Shown: positions 22,830 to 32,895 of the stretch, piece by piece
How positions within the stretch are numbered: position 1 is the first letter of the stretch
Layout: each line of letters opens with the position of its first letter
Source of the DNA: Paracoccus sp. TOH
GTDB lineage: Bacteria > Pseudomonadota > Alphaproteobacteria > Rhodobacterales > Rhodobacteraceae
Assembly (NCBI RefSeq): GCF_030388245.1
Contig: NZ_CP098360.1
Coordinates: 540,001-604,000 of the forward strand
Length of the DNA: 64,000 bases
Direction: 5' to 3'
Notes under the pieces: generated by a model
What the model saw: the letters and a program-made list of their open reading frames with translations, nothing else
What the model was told of the DNA's origin: nothing
Databases searched by the model: none
Program-made: the position numbers and the translations under genes

Positions 22830-23303
22830 ACCCGGCCTTGACGCGCGGGACAAGGCACCCGACCTTCCCCGCAAAGCCACGCGAGGCCGGATGCGCATCA
22901 CCCCCCTGCCCGAGTTCCAGTCCGAAACCCCGCCGCCTCGTCCGGCGGGCTTCCGGACCCGGCACCTGTCCGGGGGCGGCGGGGCGCTGATCGGCCGGTT
23001 GCGCGACAGCGCTCCGACCGCCGACAGCTTGTCTATGGGCGGCGGCCGCGAAACCCGCCACCGCCGCCCCGCGCCGCCTGGATTTTCGGCGGGCCGGGTC
23101 ATGGCAGGCCCTGCGGCCATCGCCCGGCCGATTGCAGCGCATAAAGATCGGCCCTCGTCCCGGCTAATAGTTGACAATTTTACCATGACGTTCGATACGG
23201 GCGCCAAACCGCGGCCAAAGGCGTCAAGGCGGCACGTTTGCGCATGTGCCGCGCCCAAGCAAGAAGCGGACGGATCCCAATGCCGGAACTACTAAGGAAC
23301 GCC
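22830..23303. other. Intergenic region upstream of exbB
   Basis: 474 bp with no frame that looks like a protein; the open frames are Pro/Arg-rich shadows. The last ~140 bp include a conspicuous AT-rich island (23164-23196) in an otherwise GC-rich tract, with the promoter noted separately. An untranslated RNA in the remainder cannot be excluded. Confidence 0.55.
23171..23199 (+). promoter_or_regulatory. Candidate promoter of exbB-exbD-tonB
   Basis: A perfect TTGACA is followed after 17 bases by GATACG, inside the AT-rich island. This would give a leader of about 100 bases before exbB. TonB systems are usually iron-repressed; I see no palindrome good enough to call as a Fur or Irr site. Confidence 0.5.
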
Positions 23304-24404
<1,101 letters not shown>

Positions 24405-24407
24405 GCC

Positions 24408-24881
24408 ATGGCCGGCGGCTTCCGCGAGAGCCAAGGCGACGATCTGGTCGAGAACCACGAGATCAACGTCACGCCCTTCATCGACGTGATGCTGGTGCTG
24501 CTGATCATCTTCATGGTCGCGGCGCCGCTGGCGACGGTCGATGTGAATGTGGACCTGCCGGTGTCGAACGCCACGCCGGCGCAGCGCCCCGACCAGCCGG
24601 TCTATGTCACCGTCAAGCCCGACCTGACGCTGGCCATCGGCAACGAGGACGTGCCGGCCGGCGGGCTGGCCGCGGCGCTGGGGACGGCAACCGGCAACGA
24701 CCGCGAGCAGCGCATCTTCCTGCGCGCCGACCGCGAGGTGTCCTATGGCGACCTGATGGGGGTCATGAACACGCTGCGCGAGACCGGCTATCTGAAGATC
24801 GCCCTGGTCGGGCTGGAGGCCGCGCCGGCCGGCACCCCGGCCCCGGCCGCCGCAACCGCTGACGGGGCCGTGCAGCCATGA
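24408..24881 (+). CDS. exbD: TonB-system protein ExbD
   Basis: Single-span partner of ExbB in the proton channel. The 157-residue product has [20 protein letters not shown], with D26 at the position of the essential proton-carrying aspartate. A periplasmic domain follows (about 45-145), with an Ala/Pro-rich tail. The stop overlaps the tonB start (ATGA). Confidence 0.95.
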   Translation: MAGGFRESQGDDLVENHEINVTPFIDVMLVLLIIFMVAAPLATVDVNVDLPVSNATPAQRPDQPVYVTVKPDLTLAIGNEDVPAGGLAAALGTATGNDREQRIFLRADREVSYGDLMGVMNTLRETGYLKIALVGLEAAPAGTPAPAAATADGAVQP

Positions 24882-25729
24882 GCCGGAACGCCCCCTCGGC
24901 CCTGCGCGAGGGCGCGCTCTGGGGCGGTGCCGCCGTGGTGGTGCTGGCCGCGCATCTGGGCGGCGCGCTGTGGATCATGCACGGCGCCAAGGCCGCGGCG
25001 CCTCCGGGCCTGCCCGATCCGGTCTTCGTCGACCTGGCGCCGGCCCCGCAGGCCGCCGCGCCGCTGGACGAGGCCGAGACCCCCGACATGGCCGAGGCGG
25101 AACCCGAGCCGGAGCCCGAGCCCCAGCCGGAGCCGGAGCCGGAGGAGATCGTCCTGCCCGAGCCGCTGCAGGAACTCGAGCCGCTGCCCGACATGACCTC
25201 GCTGTTCCCGCCGCCGGCCGATGCGGTGGCGCTGCAGAAATCCGCCCGCCCGAAAGAACGCCCCGAGCGCGAGCCGGAACCGGAACCCGAGCCGCAGGCC
25301 GCCGAAAAGCAGCCCGAGCCCCGGCGCGAGAAAAAGGAAAAGGCCCCGCAAGACCAGCCGACCCGCCAGGCCACCACCCGGCTGCGCGCCCCGCAGGCCG
25401 AGCGCACCGCGGCGCCGCAGGCGCAGGTCGGTGCTGCCCCCAGCGCCCGCCAGGTGGCAAGCTGGCAATCCAAGGTGCAGGCGGCCGTGGCGCGGCACAT
25501 GCACCGCACGCGCCTCTCGGCCGGTCGCGGCGGCTCGGTCACCGTGACCGTGCGGTTCAGCGTCGATCCCAGCGGCCGGGTGGCGGGGGCGCGGCTGGCC
25601 GGCTCGACCGGCGATCCCGGGATCGACGCGGCGCTGAGCCGTCAGGCCTCGCGCATGCCGCGGATGCCGGCGCCGCCCTCGGGGCAAACGGTGGCGCTGG
25701 TGCTTCCGGTCAAGATCCTGCTGCGCTGA
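24878..25729 (+). CDS. tonB: TonB family energy transducer
   Basis: Spans the periplasm and passes ExbB-ExbD energy to outer-membrane receptors. The 283-residue protein has an N-terminal transmembrane anchor (about 13-34). A long Glu-Pro/Pro-Glu repeat tract follows (about 68-150) with a Lys/Arg patch ([10 protein letters not shown]). The C-terminal TonB domain (about 195-283) includes [20 protein letters not shown]. No receptor gene is adjacent. The last 20 bp overlap the 3' end of the convergent oxyR. Confidence 0.92.
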   Translation: MSRNAPSALREGALWGGAAVVVLAAHLGGALWIMHGAKAAAPPGLPDPVFVDLAPAPQAAAPLDEAETPDMAEAEPEPEPEPQPEPEPEEIVLPEPLQELEPLPDMTSLFPPPADAVALQKSARPKERPEREPEPEPEPQAAEKQPEPRREKKEKAPQDQPTRQATTRLRAPQAERTAAPQAQVGAAPSARQVASWQSKVQAAVARHMHRTRLSAGRGGSVTVTVRFSVDPSGRVAGARLAGSTGDPGIDAALSRQASRMPRMPAPPSGQTVALVLPVKILLR

Positions 25730-26675
25730 TCCCCTGCCCGCCGGCGCCCCGCCCGGCCGGCAGCGGCGTCACCCCCAGCAGCGGCGCCAGGCCGCGCACC
25801 ATCTCGGCCAGCACCCGGGCATCGGCGCCGGATTCGGCATTGCGCCGCCAGACCACCGCCAGATCGCGCGAGGGCGCCGGCGCGGCAAAGGGCACGATGC
25901 GCAGCCGGCCGTCGCGATTCTCGTCCGCCAGCGCCAGTTGCGGGATCAGCGTCATGCCCATGCCGCTGGCCACCATCCGCATCAGGGTCGCCATCGACGC
26001 CGCCTCGAGGTTCAGCTTGCGGCGCGGATCGCGCAGACCGCAGACCTCCAGCGCCTGATCGCGCAGGCAATGGCCGTCGGCCAGCAGCAGCAGCCGCTCG
26101 GCCTCGATGCTTTCGGGTCGGGCGGGACCGGCCAGATAGGTGGTGTCGTCCTCGGACAGTGCCACCAGGAAGGCGTCGCGCAGCACCGGCTCGGCCTGGA
26201 TCCCGGCATCGCCCGCCGGCAGGGCCATGATCCCGGCATCGAAGCGATGGCTGACAATGCCCGCCACCAGCTCGTCGGTGACGACCTCGTGCAGTTCCAG
26301 GTCCAGCGCCGGATGGCTGGCGCGCAGGGCCGGGACCAGATGCGGGATCAGATAGGGCGCCACCGTCGGAATGATCGCCAGCCGCAGCCGCCCCGACAGC
26401 GGCTCGCGCCCGGCCCGCGCCAGGGCATCCAGCCGCTTCGCCGTGTCGATCAGTTCCTGCGCCACCGGCAGCAGCCGTTCGCCCAGCGCCGTCAGCCGCA
26501 CCGGCGCGGCGCCGGCGCCGCGCTCGAACAGCGCGCCGCCGAGCCGACCTTCCAGCTGGGCGATCTGGCTGGACAGGCCGGGCTGCGAGACATGCACCAC
26601 CTCGGCGGCGCGGCCGAAATTGCCCTGCCGGGCAACGGCCAGGAAATAGGTGATCTGGCGAAGCGTGAAGTTCAT
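25710..26675 (-). CDS. oxyR: Hydrogen peroxide-sensing LysR-type regulator OxyR
   Basis: LysR-type activator of 321 residues. The N-terminal winged helix-turn-helix (MNFTLRQITYFLAVARQGNF ..., about 1-60) is followed by the effector domain. GHCLRDQALEVC places cysteines at 203 and 212, the same nine-residue spacing and context as the redox pair C199/C208 of E. coli OxyR, so peroxide sensing is well supported. No katG or ahpCF lies nearby, and the divergent partner typical of LysR genes is absent. The gene converges on tonB with a 20-bp overlap. Confidence 0.92.
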   Translation of the reverse strand: MNFTLRQITYFLAVARQGNFGRAAEVVHVSQPGLSSQIAQLEGRLGGALFERGAGAAPVRLTALGERLLPVAQELIDTAKRLDALARAGREPLSGRLRLAIIPTVAPYLIPHLVPALRASHPALDLELHEVVTDELVAGIVSHRFDAGIMALPAGDAGIQAEPVLRDAFLVALSEDDTTYLAGPARPESIEAERLLLLADGHCLRDQALEVCGLRDPRRKLNLEAASMATLMRMVASGMGMTLIPQLALADENRDGRLRIVPFAAPAPSRDLAVVWRRNAESGADARVLAEMVRGLAPLLGVTPLPAGRGAGGQGISAAGS

Positions 26676-26716
26676 AAGCCGTGATTATCACGCAGCCCCG
26701 GAACCACAAGCGGCAC

Positions 26717-27994
26717 TCAGGCGGGCAGACGGTCCACCAGCAGCTTGTCGATGCGATGGCCGTCCATGTCCACCACCTCGAGCCGCCAGCCCTGCCAGTC
26801 CACGCGGTCGCCCGCCTGCGGCAGCCGGCCCGCCAGCTCCAGCACCAGCCCGGCCACGGTGGAATAGTCGTGATCCTCGGGCAGCGGCACCGAGAGGCGG
26901 TCGGCGAATTCGTCCACCGGCATCCAGCCGGCGACCAGCAGGCTGCCGTCCTCGCGCATGACGACCTTGGGTTCGTCGTCGTCGAGTCCGGCAAATTCGC
27001 CGGTGATCGCCTCCAGCACGTCCATGGGCGTCACCACGCCCTCGAAATGGCCGTATTCGTCATAGACCAGCAGCATCTGGCCGGGCGCGGCGCGCAGCCG
27101 GGCGATGACCTCGGGCGCATCCATGGTCTCGGGGATGATCGGGGCGGGCTGCATGACCTCGCGCAGGTCGATGGCTTCGGCCCGGCTTTGCGACATCAGG
27201 TCCAGGCTGGCGACCACGCCGATCATGTTGTTCGGATCGCCGTCGCTGACCGGCAGGCGGGTGCGGCGGCTGTCCTGGAACTTGCGCGCCATCTCCTGCC
27301 AGCTGTCCGCGACATCGACAGCCGGGATGTCGCGCCGCGGCGTCATCAGCCCGCGGGCGCTGCGGTCGGCGATGCGCATGACCCCGGCGATCATCTCGGT
27401 CTCGGCCCGGTGCATGACGCCGGCGGTCTCGGCTTCCGAGATGACGAGCTTGATCTCTTCGTCGCTGATGGTCTGCCGGTCCTCGCCCGATTGCCCCAGC
27501 GCCGCCAGCAGCAGCTTGCCCGAGCGGTCGAGCAGCCAGACCAGCGGCGCCGCCCCGCGCGAAATCGCCCGCATCAGCGGCGCCACCCGCACCGCCACCC
27601 GCTCGGGCGCCTTCAGCGCCAGCTGCTTCGGCACCAGCTCGCCGACGATCAGCGACAGGTAAGTGATGGCGACGACCACGCCGCCCATGCCCAGCGGCTG
27701 CGCCAGCGAGGCGGGCACGCCCCAGCCCGGCAGCGCCGCCGCCAGCCGCGCACCCAGCGTCGCGCCAGAGAAGGCGCCCGACAACACCCCGACCAGGGTG
27801 ATGCCGATCTGGACCGAACTGAGGAACCGGCCCGGATCCTCGCCCAGGGCCAGGGCGGTGACGGCGCCGCGGTCGCCGCGCTCGGCCAGAACCTTCAGCC
27901 GCGCCGGCCGGGCCGAGACGATGGCCAGCTCGGACATGGCCAGCAGGCCGTTCAACAGCGTCAGCACAAGGACGATGGCGATCTCAAACCACAT
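26717..27994 (-). CDS. CorC/HlyC-family membrane protein (DUF21-CBS-CorC_HlyC)
   Basis: Integral inner-membrane protein of 425 residues from MWFEIAIVLVLTLLNGLLAM. The DUF21 domain with about four membrane segments covers 1-180, a CBS pair about 205-325 (LMTPRRDIPAVDV, VVTPMDVLEAITGE) and the CorC_HlyC domain the C-terminal ~80 residues. Family members are magnesium/cobalt exporters or regulators of them; hemolysin naming is historical. No Shine-Dalgarno sequence precedes the ATG. The gene begins inside the last codons of a 42-codon frame, which suggests translational coupling. An in-frame GTG 17 codons upstream is the alternative start. Confidence 0.85.
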   Translation of the reverse strand: MWFEIAIVLVLTLLNGLLAMSELAIVSARPARLKVLAERGDRGAVTALALGEDPGRFLSSVQIGITLVGVLSGAFSGATLGARLAAALPGWGVPASLAQPLGMGGVVVAITYLSLIVGELVPKQLALKAPERVAVRVAPLMRAISRGAAPLVWLLDRSGKLLLAALGQSGEDRQTISDEEIKLVISEAETAGVMHRAETEMIAGVMRIADRSARGLMTPRRDIPAVDVADSWQEMARKFQDSRRTRLPVSDGDPNNMIGVVASLDLMSQSRAEAIDLREVMQPAPIIPETMDAPEVIARLRAAPGQMLLVYDEYGHFEGVVTPMDVLEAITGEFAGLDDDEPKVVMREDGSLLVAGWMPVDEFADRLSVPLPEDHDYSTVAGLVLELAGRLPQAGDRVDWQGWRLEVVDMDGHRIDKLLVDRLPA

Positions 27995-28112
27995 GGGGAG
28001 AACTCGGGTGCTTTCGGAAATGGGCCGGATCGAGAGTGCGGCCACGGGCCGCCCATCTCTCGTAAGGATCGTCGATCATGCGCGTATCGGCATCTGACTC
28101 CGGCTGGGACAT
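27984..28112 (-). CDS. Possible 42-residue leader protein, coupled to the CorC-like gene
   Basis: A short frame MSQPESDADTRMIDDPYERW ... ends in HPSSPHVV. Its stop overlaps the start of the CorC-like gene by 11 bases. A promoter-like TTGTGC-N16-TATACT ends 5 bases before its ATG and no Shine-Dalgarno is present, so its mRNA may be leaderless. The peptide is hydrophilic with Asp/Arg/Pro and resembles nothing I recognise. It may be a real small protein, or a leader that carries ribosomes to the next start. Confidence 0.42.
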   Translation of the reverse strand: MSQPESDADTRMIDDPYERWAARGRTLDPAHFRKHPSSPHVV

Positions 28113-28117
28113 GACGC

Positions 28118-28145
28118 AGTATAGACCGCCGGCGCGCCAGCACAA
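28118..28145 (-). promoter_or_regulatory. Candidate promoter giving a leaderless mRNA
   Basis: TTGTGC and TATACT (five of six matches to TATAAT) are separated by 16 bases on the minus strand. The -10 box ends 5 bases before the ATG of the 42-codon frame, so initiation would fall on or next to that ATG. Confidence 0.5.
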
Positions 28146-28309
28146 TCGCCCTGACCGGATTTCTGCCGCCGCGTCCGGCTTTGGGCGGATTCTGGAATAC
28201 TTGACGTTGCGGCAGGCGTTTCCATTGTTTCGCATGGGCTTATGGCAATCCGCCTGTTTCGGCCCTAGCGTGAAACCTGTATGACCATTGCGCGGATGGG
28301 GAAGCGACC

Positions 28310-29464
28310 ATGCCAGACACCGACAAGGAGCGGCCGGAAAAGATCGTGCTCGTCCTGCAGGGCGGCGGCGCGCTGGGGGCCTATCAGGCCGGCGCCTACG
28401 AGGCGCTCTGTCGCAGCGGGCAGCAGCCAGAATGGCTGGCCGGCATCTCGATCGGCTCGATCAACGCGGCGCTGATCGCCGGCAATCCCCCCAAGCGGCG
28501 GCTCGGGGCGCTGCGCCGGTTCTGGGAAGCGGTGACCGGCGCGCCCTGGCTTCTGGGCCATTGCTTCGAGGGTGGGCCGCTGGCCGACCCGATGCGCGCC
28601 TTCTGCAACGAAAGCCGGGCCACGCTCAGCACCATGCTGGGCGCCCCCGGCTTCTTCCGCCCGCGCCTGCCGGACCTGTTCTCGTTCCTGCCCGGCTTGA
28701 TGCGGCAAACCAGCTGGTATGACACCTCGCCCTTGCGCGCGACGCTGCTGGAGCTGGTCGATTTCGCCTATCTCAACGAGGCGGGGCCGCGGCTGAGCGT
28801 CTGCGCCGTGGATGTGCAGACCGGCAACTTCACCTGCTTCGACAGCCGCGAGACGCCGATCACCGTCGATCACATCATGGCCTCGGGGGCGCTGCCGCCG
28901 GGCTTTCCGGCGGTCGAGATCGACGGCCGGCATTATTGGGACGGCGGGCTGGTCTCGAACTCGCCGCTGCAGGTCGTGCTGGACCGGCCCGCCCGGCGGC
29001 CGCTTTGCATCTACCAGGTGGACCTTTATCCCTCGCGCGACCGCCTGCCCCGGACCATGGCCCAGGTCGAGCAGCGCGAGCGCGAGATCCGCTTTTCCAG
29101 CCGCACGCGGTTCAATACCGACGAATTCCGTAACCGCCATGCGCTGTCGCGGGCCGCGCGCCGGCTGCGCCAGCGGCTGCCCGAGGCGTTCCGCGACGAC
29201 CCGGACCTGCAGATGCTGATCGAAGCCGGCCCGTCGCAGCCGGTCAGCCTGATGCACCTGATCTATCGCCACGCCGATTATGAAAGCGCCTCCAAGGATT
29301 ACGAATTCTCGCGCCTCTCGATGCTGGACCATTGGCGCGACGGGCGGCGCGATGCCGAACGCTCGCTGCGCCATCCGCGCTGGACCGGCCGGCAGGTGCC
29401 CGAGGACGGGCTGATGGTGTTCGACATGAACGACCCGCACCGGCCCGAGGCAGCGGCGGACTGA
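28310..29464 (+). CDS. Patatin-like phospholipase (DUF3734 type)
   Basis: Serine acyl hydrolase of 384 residues. The oxyanion loop GGGALGAYQAG (18-28), nucleophile S47 in GISIGS, and D211 in WDGGLVSN complete the patatin Ser-Asp dyad. The C-terminal third (VSLMHLIYRHADYESASKDY and SMLDHWRDGRRDAERSLRHP) fits the DUF3734 extension seen in many proteobacterial members. There is no signal peptide, so it is probably cytosolic or membrane-associated. The substrate could be phospholipid or polyhydroxybutyrate-related; no neighbour settles this. The ATG follows GCGACC weakly; no better start is in frame. Confidence 0.88.
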   Translation: MPDTDKERPEKIVLVLQGGGALGAYQAGAYEALCRSGQQPEWLAGISIGSINAALIAGNPPKRRLGALRRFWEAVTGAPWLLGHCFEGGPLADPMRAFCNESRATLSTMLGAPGFFRPRLPDLFSFLPGLMRQTSWYDTSPLRATLLELVDFAYLNEAGPRLSVCAVDVQTGNFTCFDSRETPITVDHIMASGALPPGFPAVEIDGRHYWDGGLVSNSPLQVVLDRPARRPLCIYQVDLYPSRDRLPRTMAQVEQREREIRFSSRTRFNTDEFRNRHALSRAARRLRQRLPEAFRDDPDLQMLIEAGPSQPVSLMHLIYRHADYESASKDYEFSRLSMLDHWRDGRRDAERSLRHPRWTGRQVPEDGLMVFDMNDPHRPEAAAD

Positions 29465-29509
29465 GCGCCGCGCCCGGCGGGCATCGCCGCTGCTGCGGCG
29501 CCCGGCTGG

Positions 29510-30613
29510 CTACTTGCCGAACAGCTCGCGCAGCCCCAAGGGCTGGCAGCGCCGGAATTGCAGCGGCGCGATGACGCTGGCTCCCAGCTTGGCGGCCGCG
29601 TGCCAGGGCCAGCGCGGATCGTAAAGCACCGTCCGGGCCAGCGCGATCATGTCGGCATCGCCGGTGGCGACGATGGCCTCGGCCTGCTCGGGCTCGGTGA
29701 TCAGGCCGACGGCAATGACCGGAATCCCGACCGCCTGCTTGACCGCCCGCGCCAGCGGCACCTGGTAGCTCGGGCCGACCGGGATCTGCTGGCGCGGATC
29801 CAGCCCGCCGCTGCTGACATGGATGGCGGCGCAGCCCCGCGCCTCCAGCGCCCGCGAAAAGGCGATGCTGCCTTCGATGTCCCAGCCGCCCTCGACCCAG
29901 TCGGTGCCCGAGATCCGCACGGTGACCGGATAGCCCGCCGGCACCGCGTCCCGCACCGCCTCGAAAACCTCCAGCGGAAAACGCATGCGGTTTTCCAGGC
30001 TGCCGCCATAGTCGTCCTCGCGCCGGTTGGACAGCGGCGACAGGAACTGGTGCAGCAGATAGCCATGCGCCGCATGGATCTGGATCGCGTCGATCCCCAG
30101 CCGCACCGCCCGCCGCGCCGCCTCGGCAAAGGCGTCGCGCACCCGCGCCAACCCGGCGCGATCCAGCGCCACGGGCGGGTTCTCGCCCTCGGCGAAGGCC
30201 CGGTCCGAGGCCGAGACGGTCTGCCAGCCATTCGCCGCATCCGGCGCGATCTGCGCCCCGCCGTCCCAGGGCTTGGCGGTCGAGGCCTTGCGCCCGGCAT
30301 GGGCCAGCTGGATGGCGACGGGCATGTCGGACCAGGCCCGCACGCCCTTCAGCACCCGGTCCATCGCCGCCTCGGTCGCATCGTCCCACAACCCGACATC
30401 GGCATAGGAGATGCGGCCCTCGGGCAGGACGGCGGTGGCCTCGATGGTCAGGATGGCCGCGCCGGAATGCGACAGCGCGCCGAGATGGATCAGGTGCCAG
30501 TCGGTCATCCGCCCGTCCTCGGCCGAATACATGCACATGGGCGCGATGACGATCCGGTTCGCAAGGCTCTGACCGCCAATGGCGATCGGCTCGAAAAGTG
30601 TCGGTTTGGGCAT
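29510..30613 (-). CDS. NADH:flavin oxidoreductase, Old Yellow Enzyme YqjM class
   Basis: FMN-dependent ene-reductase of 367 residues. C27 and Y29 in APMCMYS correspond to the redox-tuning Cys26/Tyr28 of the YqjM class. LAHAGRKAS (104-112) and QIHAAHGYLLHQFLSP (178-193, His pair for substrate binding) are present, as is the C-terminal FMN-phosphate region VGLITEPEQAE...DMIALARTVLYDPRWPWHAA. The natural substrate is unknown, probably an electrophilic alkene. It converges with the patatin gene (45 bp gap) and is separated from the ABC transporter operon by repeat copy C. Confidence 0.9.
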   Translation of the reverse strand: MPKPTLFEPIAIGGQSLANRIVIAPMCMYSAEDGRMTDWHLIHLGALSHSGAAILTIEATAVLPEGRISYADVGLWDDATEAAMDRVLKGVRAWSDMPVAIQLAHAGRKASTAKPWDGGAQIAPDAANGWQTVSASDRAFAEGENPPVALDRAGLARVRDAFAEAARRAVRLGIDAIQIHAAHGYLLHQFLSPLSNRREDDYGGSLENRMRFPLEVFEAVRDAVPAGYPVTVRISGTDWVEGGWDIEGSIAFSRALEARGCAAIHVSSGGLDPRQQIPVGPSYQVPLARAVKQAVGIPVIAVGLITEPEQAEAIVATGDADMIALARTVLYDPRWPWHAAAKLGASVIAPLQFRRCQPLGLRELFGK

Positions 30614-30683
30614 GAAGGCGATCCTTGCTGTTGCCCGTTCCAGATAAGCCTTGGCCGCCGCGCCGCAAGCCCCCGCCCCCGCG

Positions 30684-30743
30684 CTTCACCGTTTCCCAAA
30701 TACCCCGGGGGAGTCGCGGAACGCGACGGGGGCAGAGCCCCCG
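30684..30743. repeat. Dispersed intergenic hairpin repeat, copy C (complete)
   Basis: The tail CTTCACCGTTTCCCAAATAC is followed by CCCGGGGG. A hairpin GTCGCG-GAA-CGCGAC (30713-30727) and a second CGGGGGC-AGA-GCCCCCG (30727-30743) come next. Copy A has the same parts in inverted orientation. It lies between the ABC ATPase stop and the OYE start and could end ABC transcripts, though neither strand has a T-run. Confidence 0.7.
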
Positions 30744-30753
30744 CCGCCCGCGA

Positions 30754-31524
30754 TCAGAAGCTGTTGCGCTCGTGATAGGTGCGCAGGAAGTTCTGGATGC
30801 GCTGGTCCTTCGGCGCGTGGAAGATGGCCTGCGGGCTGTCCACCGCCACCAGCTCGCCCTTTTCCATGAAGGCGACCTGATCGGCGACATGGGCGGCAAA
30901 ACCCATCTCATGCGTGACCACCACCATGGTCATCCCCTCGTTCGCCAGCGCCTTCATCACGTTCAGCACCTCGCCCACCAGCTCGGGATCCAGGGCCGAG
31001 GTCGGCTCGTCGAACAGCATCAGCCGCGGCTCCATGGCGATGGCGCGGGCGATGGCGACGCGCTGCTGCTGGCCGCCCGACAGGCGCGAGGGGTGGTTGC
31101 CCATCTTGTCGCCCAGCCCGACCTTGGTCAGCGCCTCGGCGGCGCGCTTCTCGGCCTCGGCTTTCGACAGGCCGCGGACGCGGATCAGCCCCTCGGCCAC
31201 GTTCTCCTTGGCGGTCATGTGCGGCCACAGGTTGAACTGCTGGAACACCATGCCGATGGAGCGCCGCATCTCGCGCAGCTTGCGCCCGGCCATCTTCCGC
31301 CCCGGCGCCTCGTAGCCCATCAGCTTCCCGTCGATGCGGATCTCGCCCGAATCGTATTCCTCAAGGAAATTGATGCAGCGCAGCAGCGTGGACTTGCCCG
31401 ATCCGGATGGCCCGATCAGGCAGGTCACCTTGCCCGGCGGGATGGACAGGTCCACGTCCTTCAGCGCGTGGAAGGGGCCGTAATACTTGTTGACCTTGCG
31501 GATCTCGACGGCGGATGCCTGCAT
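30754..31524 (-). CDS. Polar amino acid ABC transporter ATPase (probably histidine)
   Basis: Cytosolic ATPase of 256 residues in the HisP/GlnQ group. It has Walker [10 protein letters not shown] (38-46), Q-loop [13 protein letters not shown], signature [14 protein letters not shown], Walker [13 protein letters not shown] and the switch histidine in VVTHEMGFA. It is the last gene of a binding protein-permease-permease-ATPase set downstream of hutU, so import of histidine or urocanate is the likely job. Confidence 0.92.
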   Translation of the reverse strand: MQASAVEIRKVNKYYGPFHALKDVDLSIPPGKVTCLIGPSGSGKSTLLRCINFLEEYDSGEIRIDGKLMGYEAPGRKMAGRKLREMRRSIGMVFQQFNLWPHMTAKENVAEGLIRVRGLSKAEAEKRAAEALTKVGLGDKMGNHPSRLSGGQQQRVAIARAIAMEPRLMLFDEPTSALDPELVGEVLNVMKALANEGMTMVVVTHEMGFAAHVADQVAFMEKGELVAVDSPQAIFHAPKDQRIQNFLRTYHERNSF

Positions 31525-31528
31525 CGGC

Positions 31529-32191
31529 TCAGGTCCTTTCGATCAGGTGTTTGGTGATGCGCGTCTCAAGCCGGCGGCCGACGCGCGAGATGGTCTCGAC
31601 CAGCGCCCAGAAGAACAGCGCCAGCACCAGATTCGCCTCGAGATAGCGGAAGGTCTCGGTGGACATGCGGCTGACCTGATACATCAGTTCGGGCACGGTG
31701 ATGATCGACAGGATCACCGTCTCCTTGGTCAGGATGATCGAGAAATTGACCAGCGCCGGCAGCGACGAGACCAGGCCCAGCGGCAGCAGGATGCGGCGCA
31801 CGATGGCCGGCTCGGCCATGCCGATGGCGCGGGCGGCCTCGATCTGGCCATGCGGCACGGCGCGGAAGCCCGAGCGGAAGATCTCGGCGAAATAGGGGCT
31901 GCCATAGATGGTCAGGCCCAGCAGGCCCGCCGGCAGCGCGTCCAGCCGCAGCCCGATCAGCGGCCCGCCGTAATAAAGCACGAAAAGCTGCACCAGGAAG
32001 GGCGTGCCGCGGATCACCTCGATATAGGCCTGGATGATCCAGCCCAGCCAGCGCGGCCCATAGCGCTGGAGCAGCGCGACCAGCAGGCCCAGCGCCTTGC
32101 CGAAGATGGTGCCGAGGATCCAGCACAGCACGGTGACGCCGAAGCCCCTCAGCAGGGCCGGGCCGTATTGTTCAAGGATGCTCCATTCCAT
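31529..32191 (-). CDS. Polar amino acid ABC transporter permease 2
   Basis: Inner-membrane permease of 220 residues of the HisQM/GlnP family. It has about five membrane segments and the cytoplasmic coupling motif [20 protein letters not shown] (EAA loop). Its ATG overlaps the stop of permease 1 by one base (TGATG), and the ATPase begins 4 bp after it. It pairs with the next permease as a heterodimer. Confidence 0.92.
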   Translation of the reverse strand: MEWSILEQYGPALLRGFGVTVLCWILGTIFGKALGLLVALLQRYGPRWLGWIIQAYIEVIRGTPFLVQLFVLYYGGPLIGLRLDALPAGLLGLTIYGSPYFAEIFRSGFRAVPHGQIEAARAIGMAEPAIVRRILLPLGLVSSLPALVNFSIILTKETVILSIITVPELMYQVSRMSTETFRYLEANLVLALFFWALVETISRVGRRLETRITKHLIERT

Positions 32192-32838
32192 CAGACGGCC
32201 GTCCTGTGTTCAAGGTAACGTCCCAGCGCCGCAAGGCAGAGGTTGATCGCCAGATAGATGCAGGCGGCGGCGATATAGACCTCGAGCGGGCGGAAGGTGG
32301 TGGCGGCCTGCGCCTGGCTGGCGCGGGTCAGTTCGAGGATGCCGACGACCGAGACCAGCGAGCTGGCCTTGACCAGCAGGATCAGCTCGTTGACCAGCGC
32401 CGGCAGCGACAGGGTGAAGGCCTGCGGCAGGATCACCCGCGTCCAGACGTCGCGCGGCGTCATGCCGATGGCGACGGCGGCCTCGGCCTGGCCCTTGGGC
32501 AGCGCCGCGATGGCGCCGCGCCAGATTTCCGAGATATAGGCGCTGGCGCAGATGCCGACGGTGACGACCGCCGCAACGATGGCGGGCACGTCGACGCCGA
32601 TCACCGGCAGGGTGTAATAGAACACCAGCAACTGCACCAGCAGCGGCACGCCGCGCAGGAAGCTGACCCAGATCGCGGCGAAGCGGCGCAGGGCCGCATA
32701 GGGCGAAAGCCGGGCGGCGCAAACCAGCGTGCCGATCACCAGCCCCAGCGCGATACCCAGCACCGAAATCAGCAGCGTATAGCGCGCCGCCCAGAACAGC
32801 GGTTCGAAACTTTGAAGGAAGACCGGGATTGAGAACAT
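32191..32838 (-). CDS. Polar amino acid ABC transporter permease 1
   Basis: HisQM-family permease of 215 residues starting MFSIPVFLQSFEPLFWAARY, with GAGG 7 bases upstream. The EAA loop GQAEAAVAIGMTPRDVWTRV is present. It lies 57 bp after the binding-protein gene, a typical gap that allows lower expression than the periplasmic component. Confidence 0.92.
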   Translation of the reverse strand: MFSIPVFLQSFEPLFWAARYTLLISVLGIALGLVIGTLVCAARLSPYAALRRFAAIWVSFLRGVPLLVQLLVFYYTLPVIGVDVPAIVAAVVTVGICASAYISEIWRGAIAALPKGQAEAAVAIGMTPRDVWTRVILPQAFTLSLPALVNELILLVKASSLVSVVGILELTRASQAQAATTFRPLEVYIAAACIYLAINLCLAALGRYLEHRTAV

Positions 32839-32895
32839 GCGCGCCTCGCCTTGGCCCTTGGGGAACGGGCGGGGCATCCCCCGCCCGCCAGCGAC

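Noticed and set aside
22891..23295. A gene between the aminotransferase and exbB
   Set aside because: The open frame is rich in Pro, Arg and Gly, has no domain, and runs across the candidate promoter.
25080..25330. Tandem DNA repeat in tonB
   Set aside because: The repetitive GAGCCGGAGCCC-type stretch is the coding sequence for the Glu-Pro tract of TonB and needs no separate explanation.
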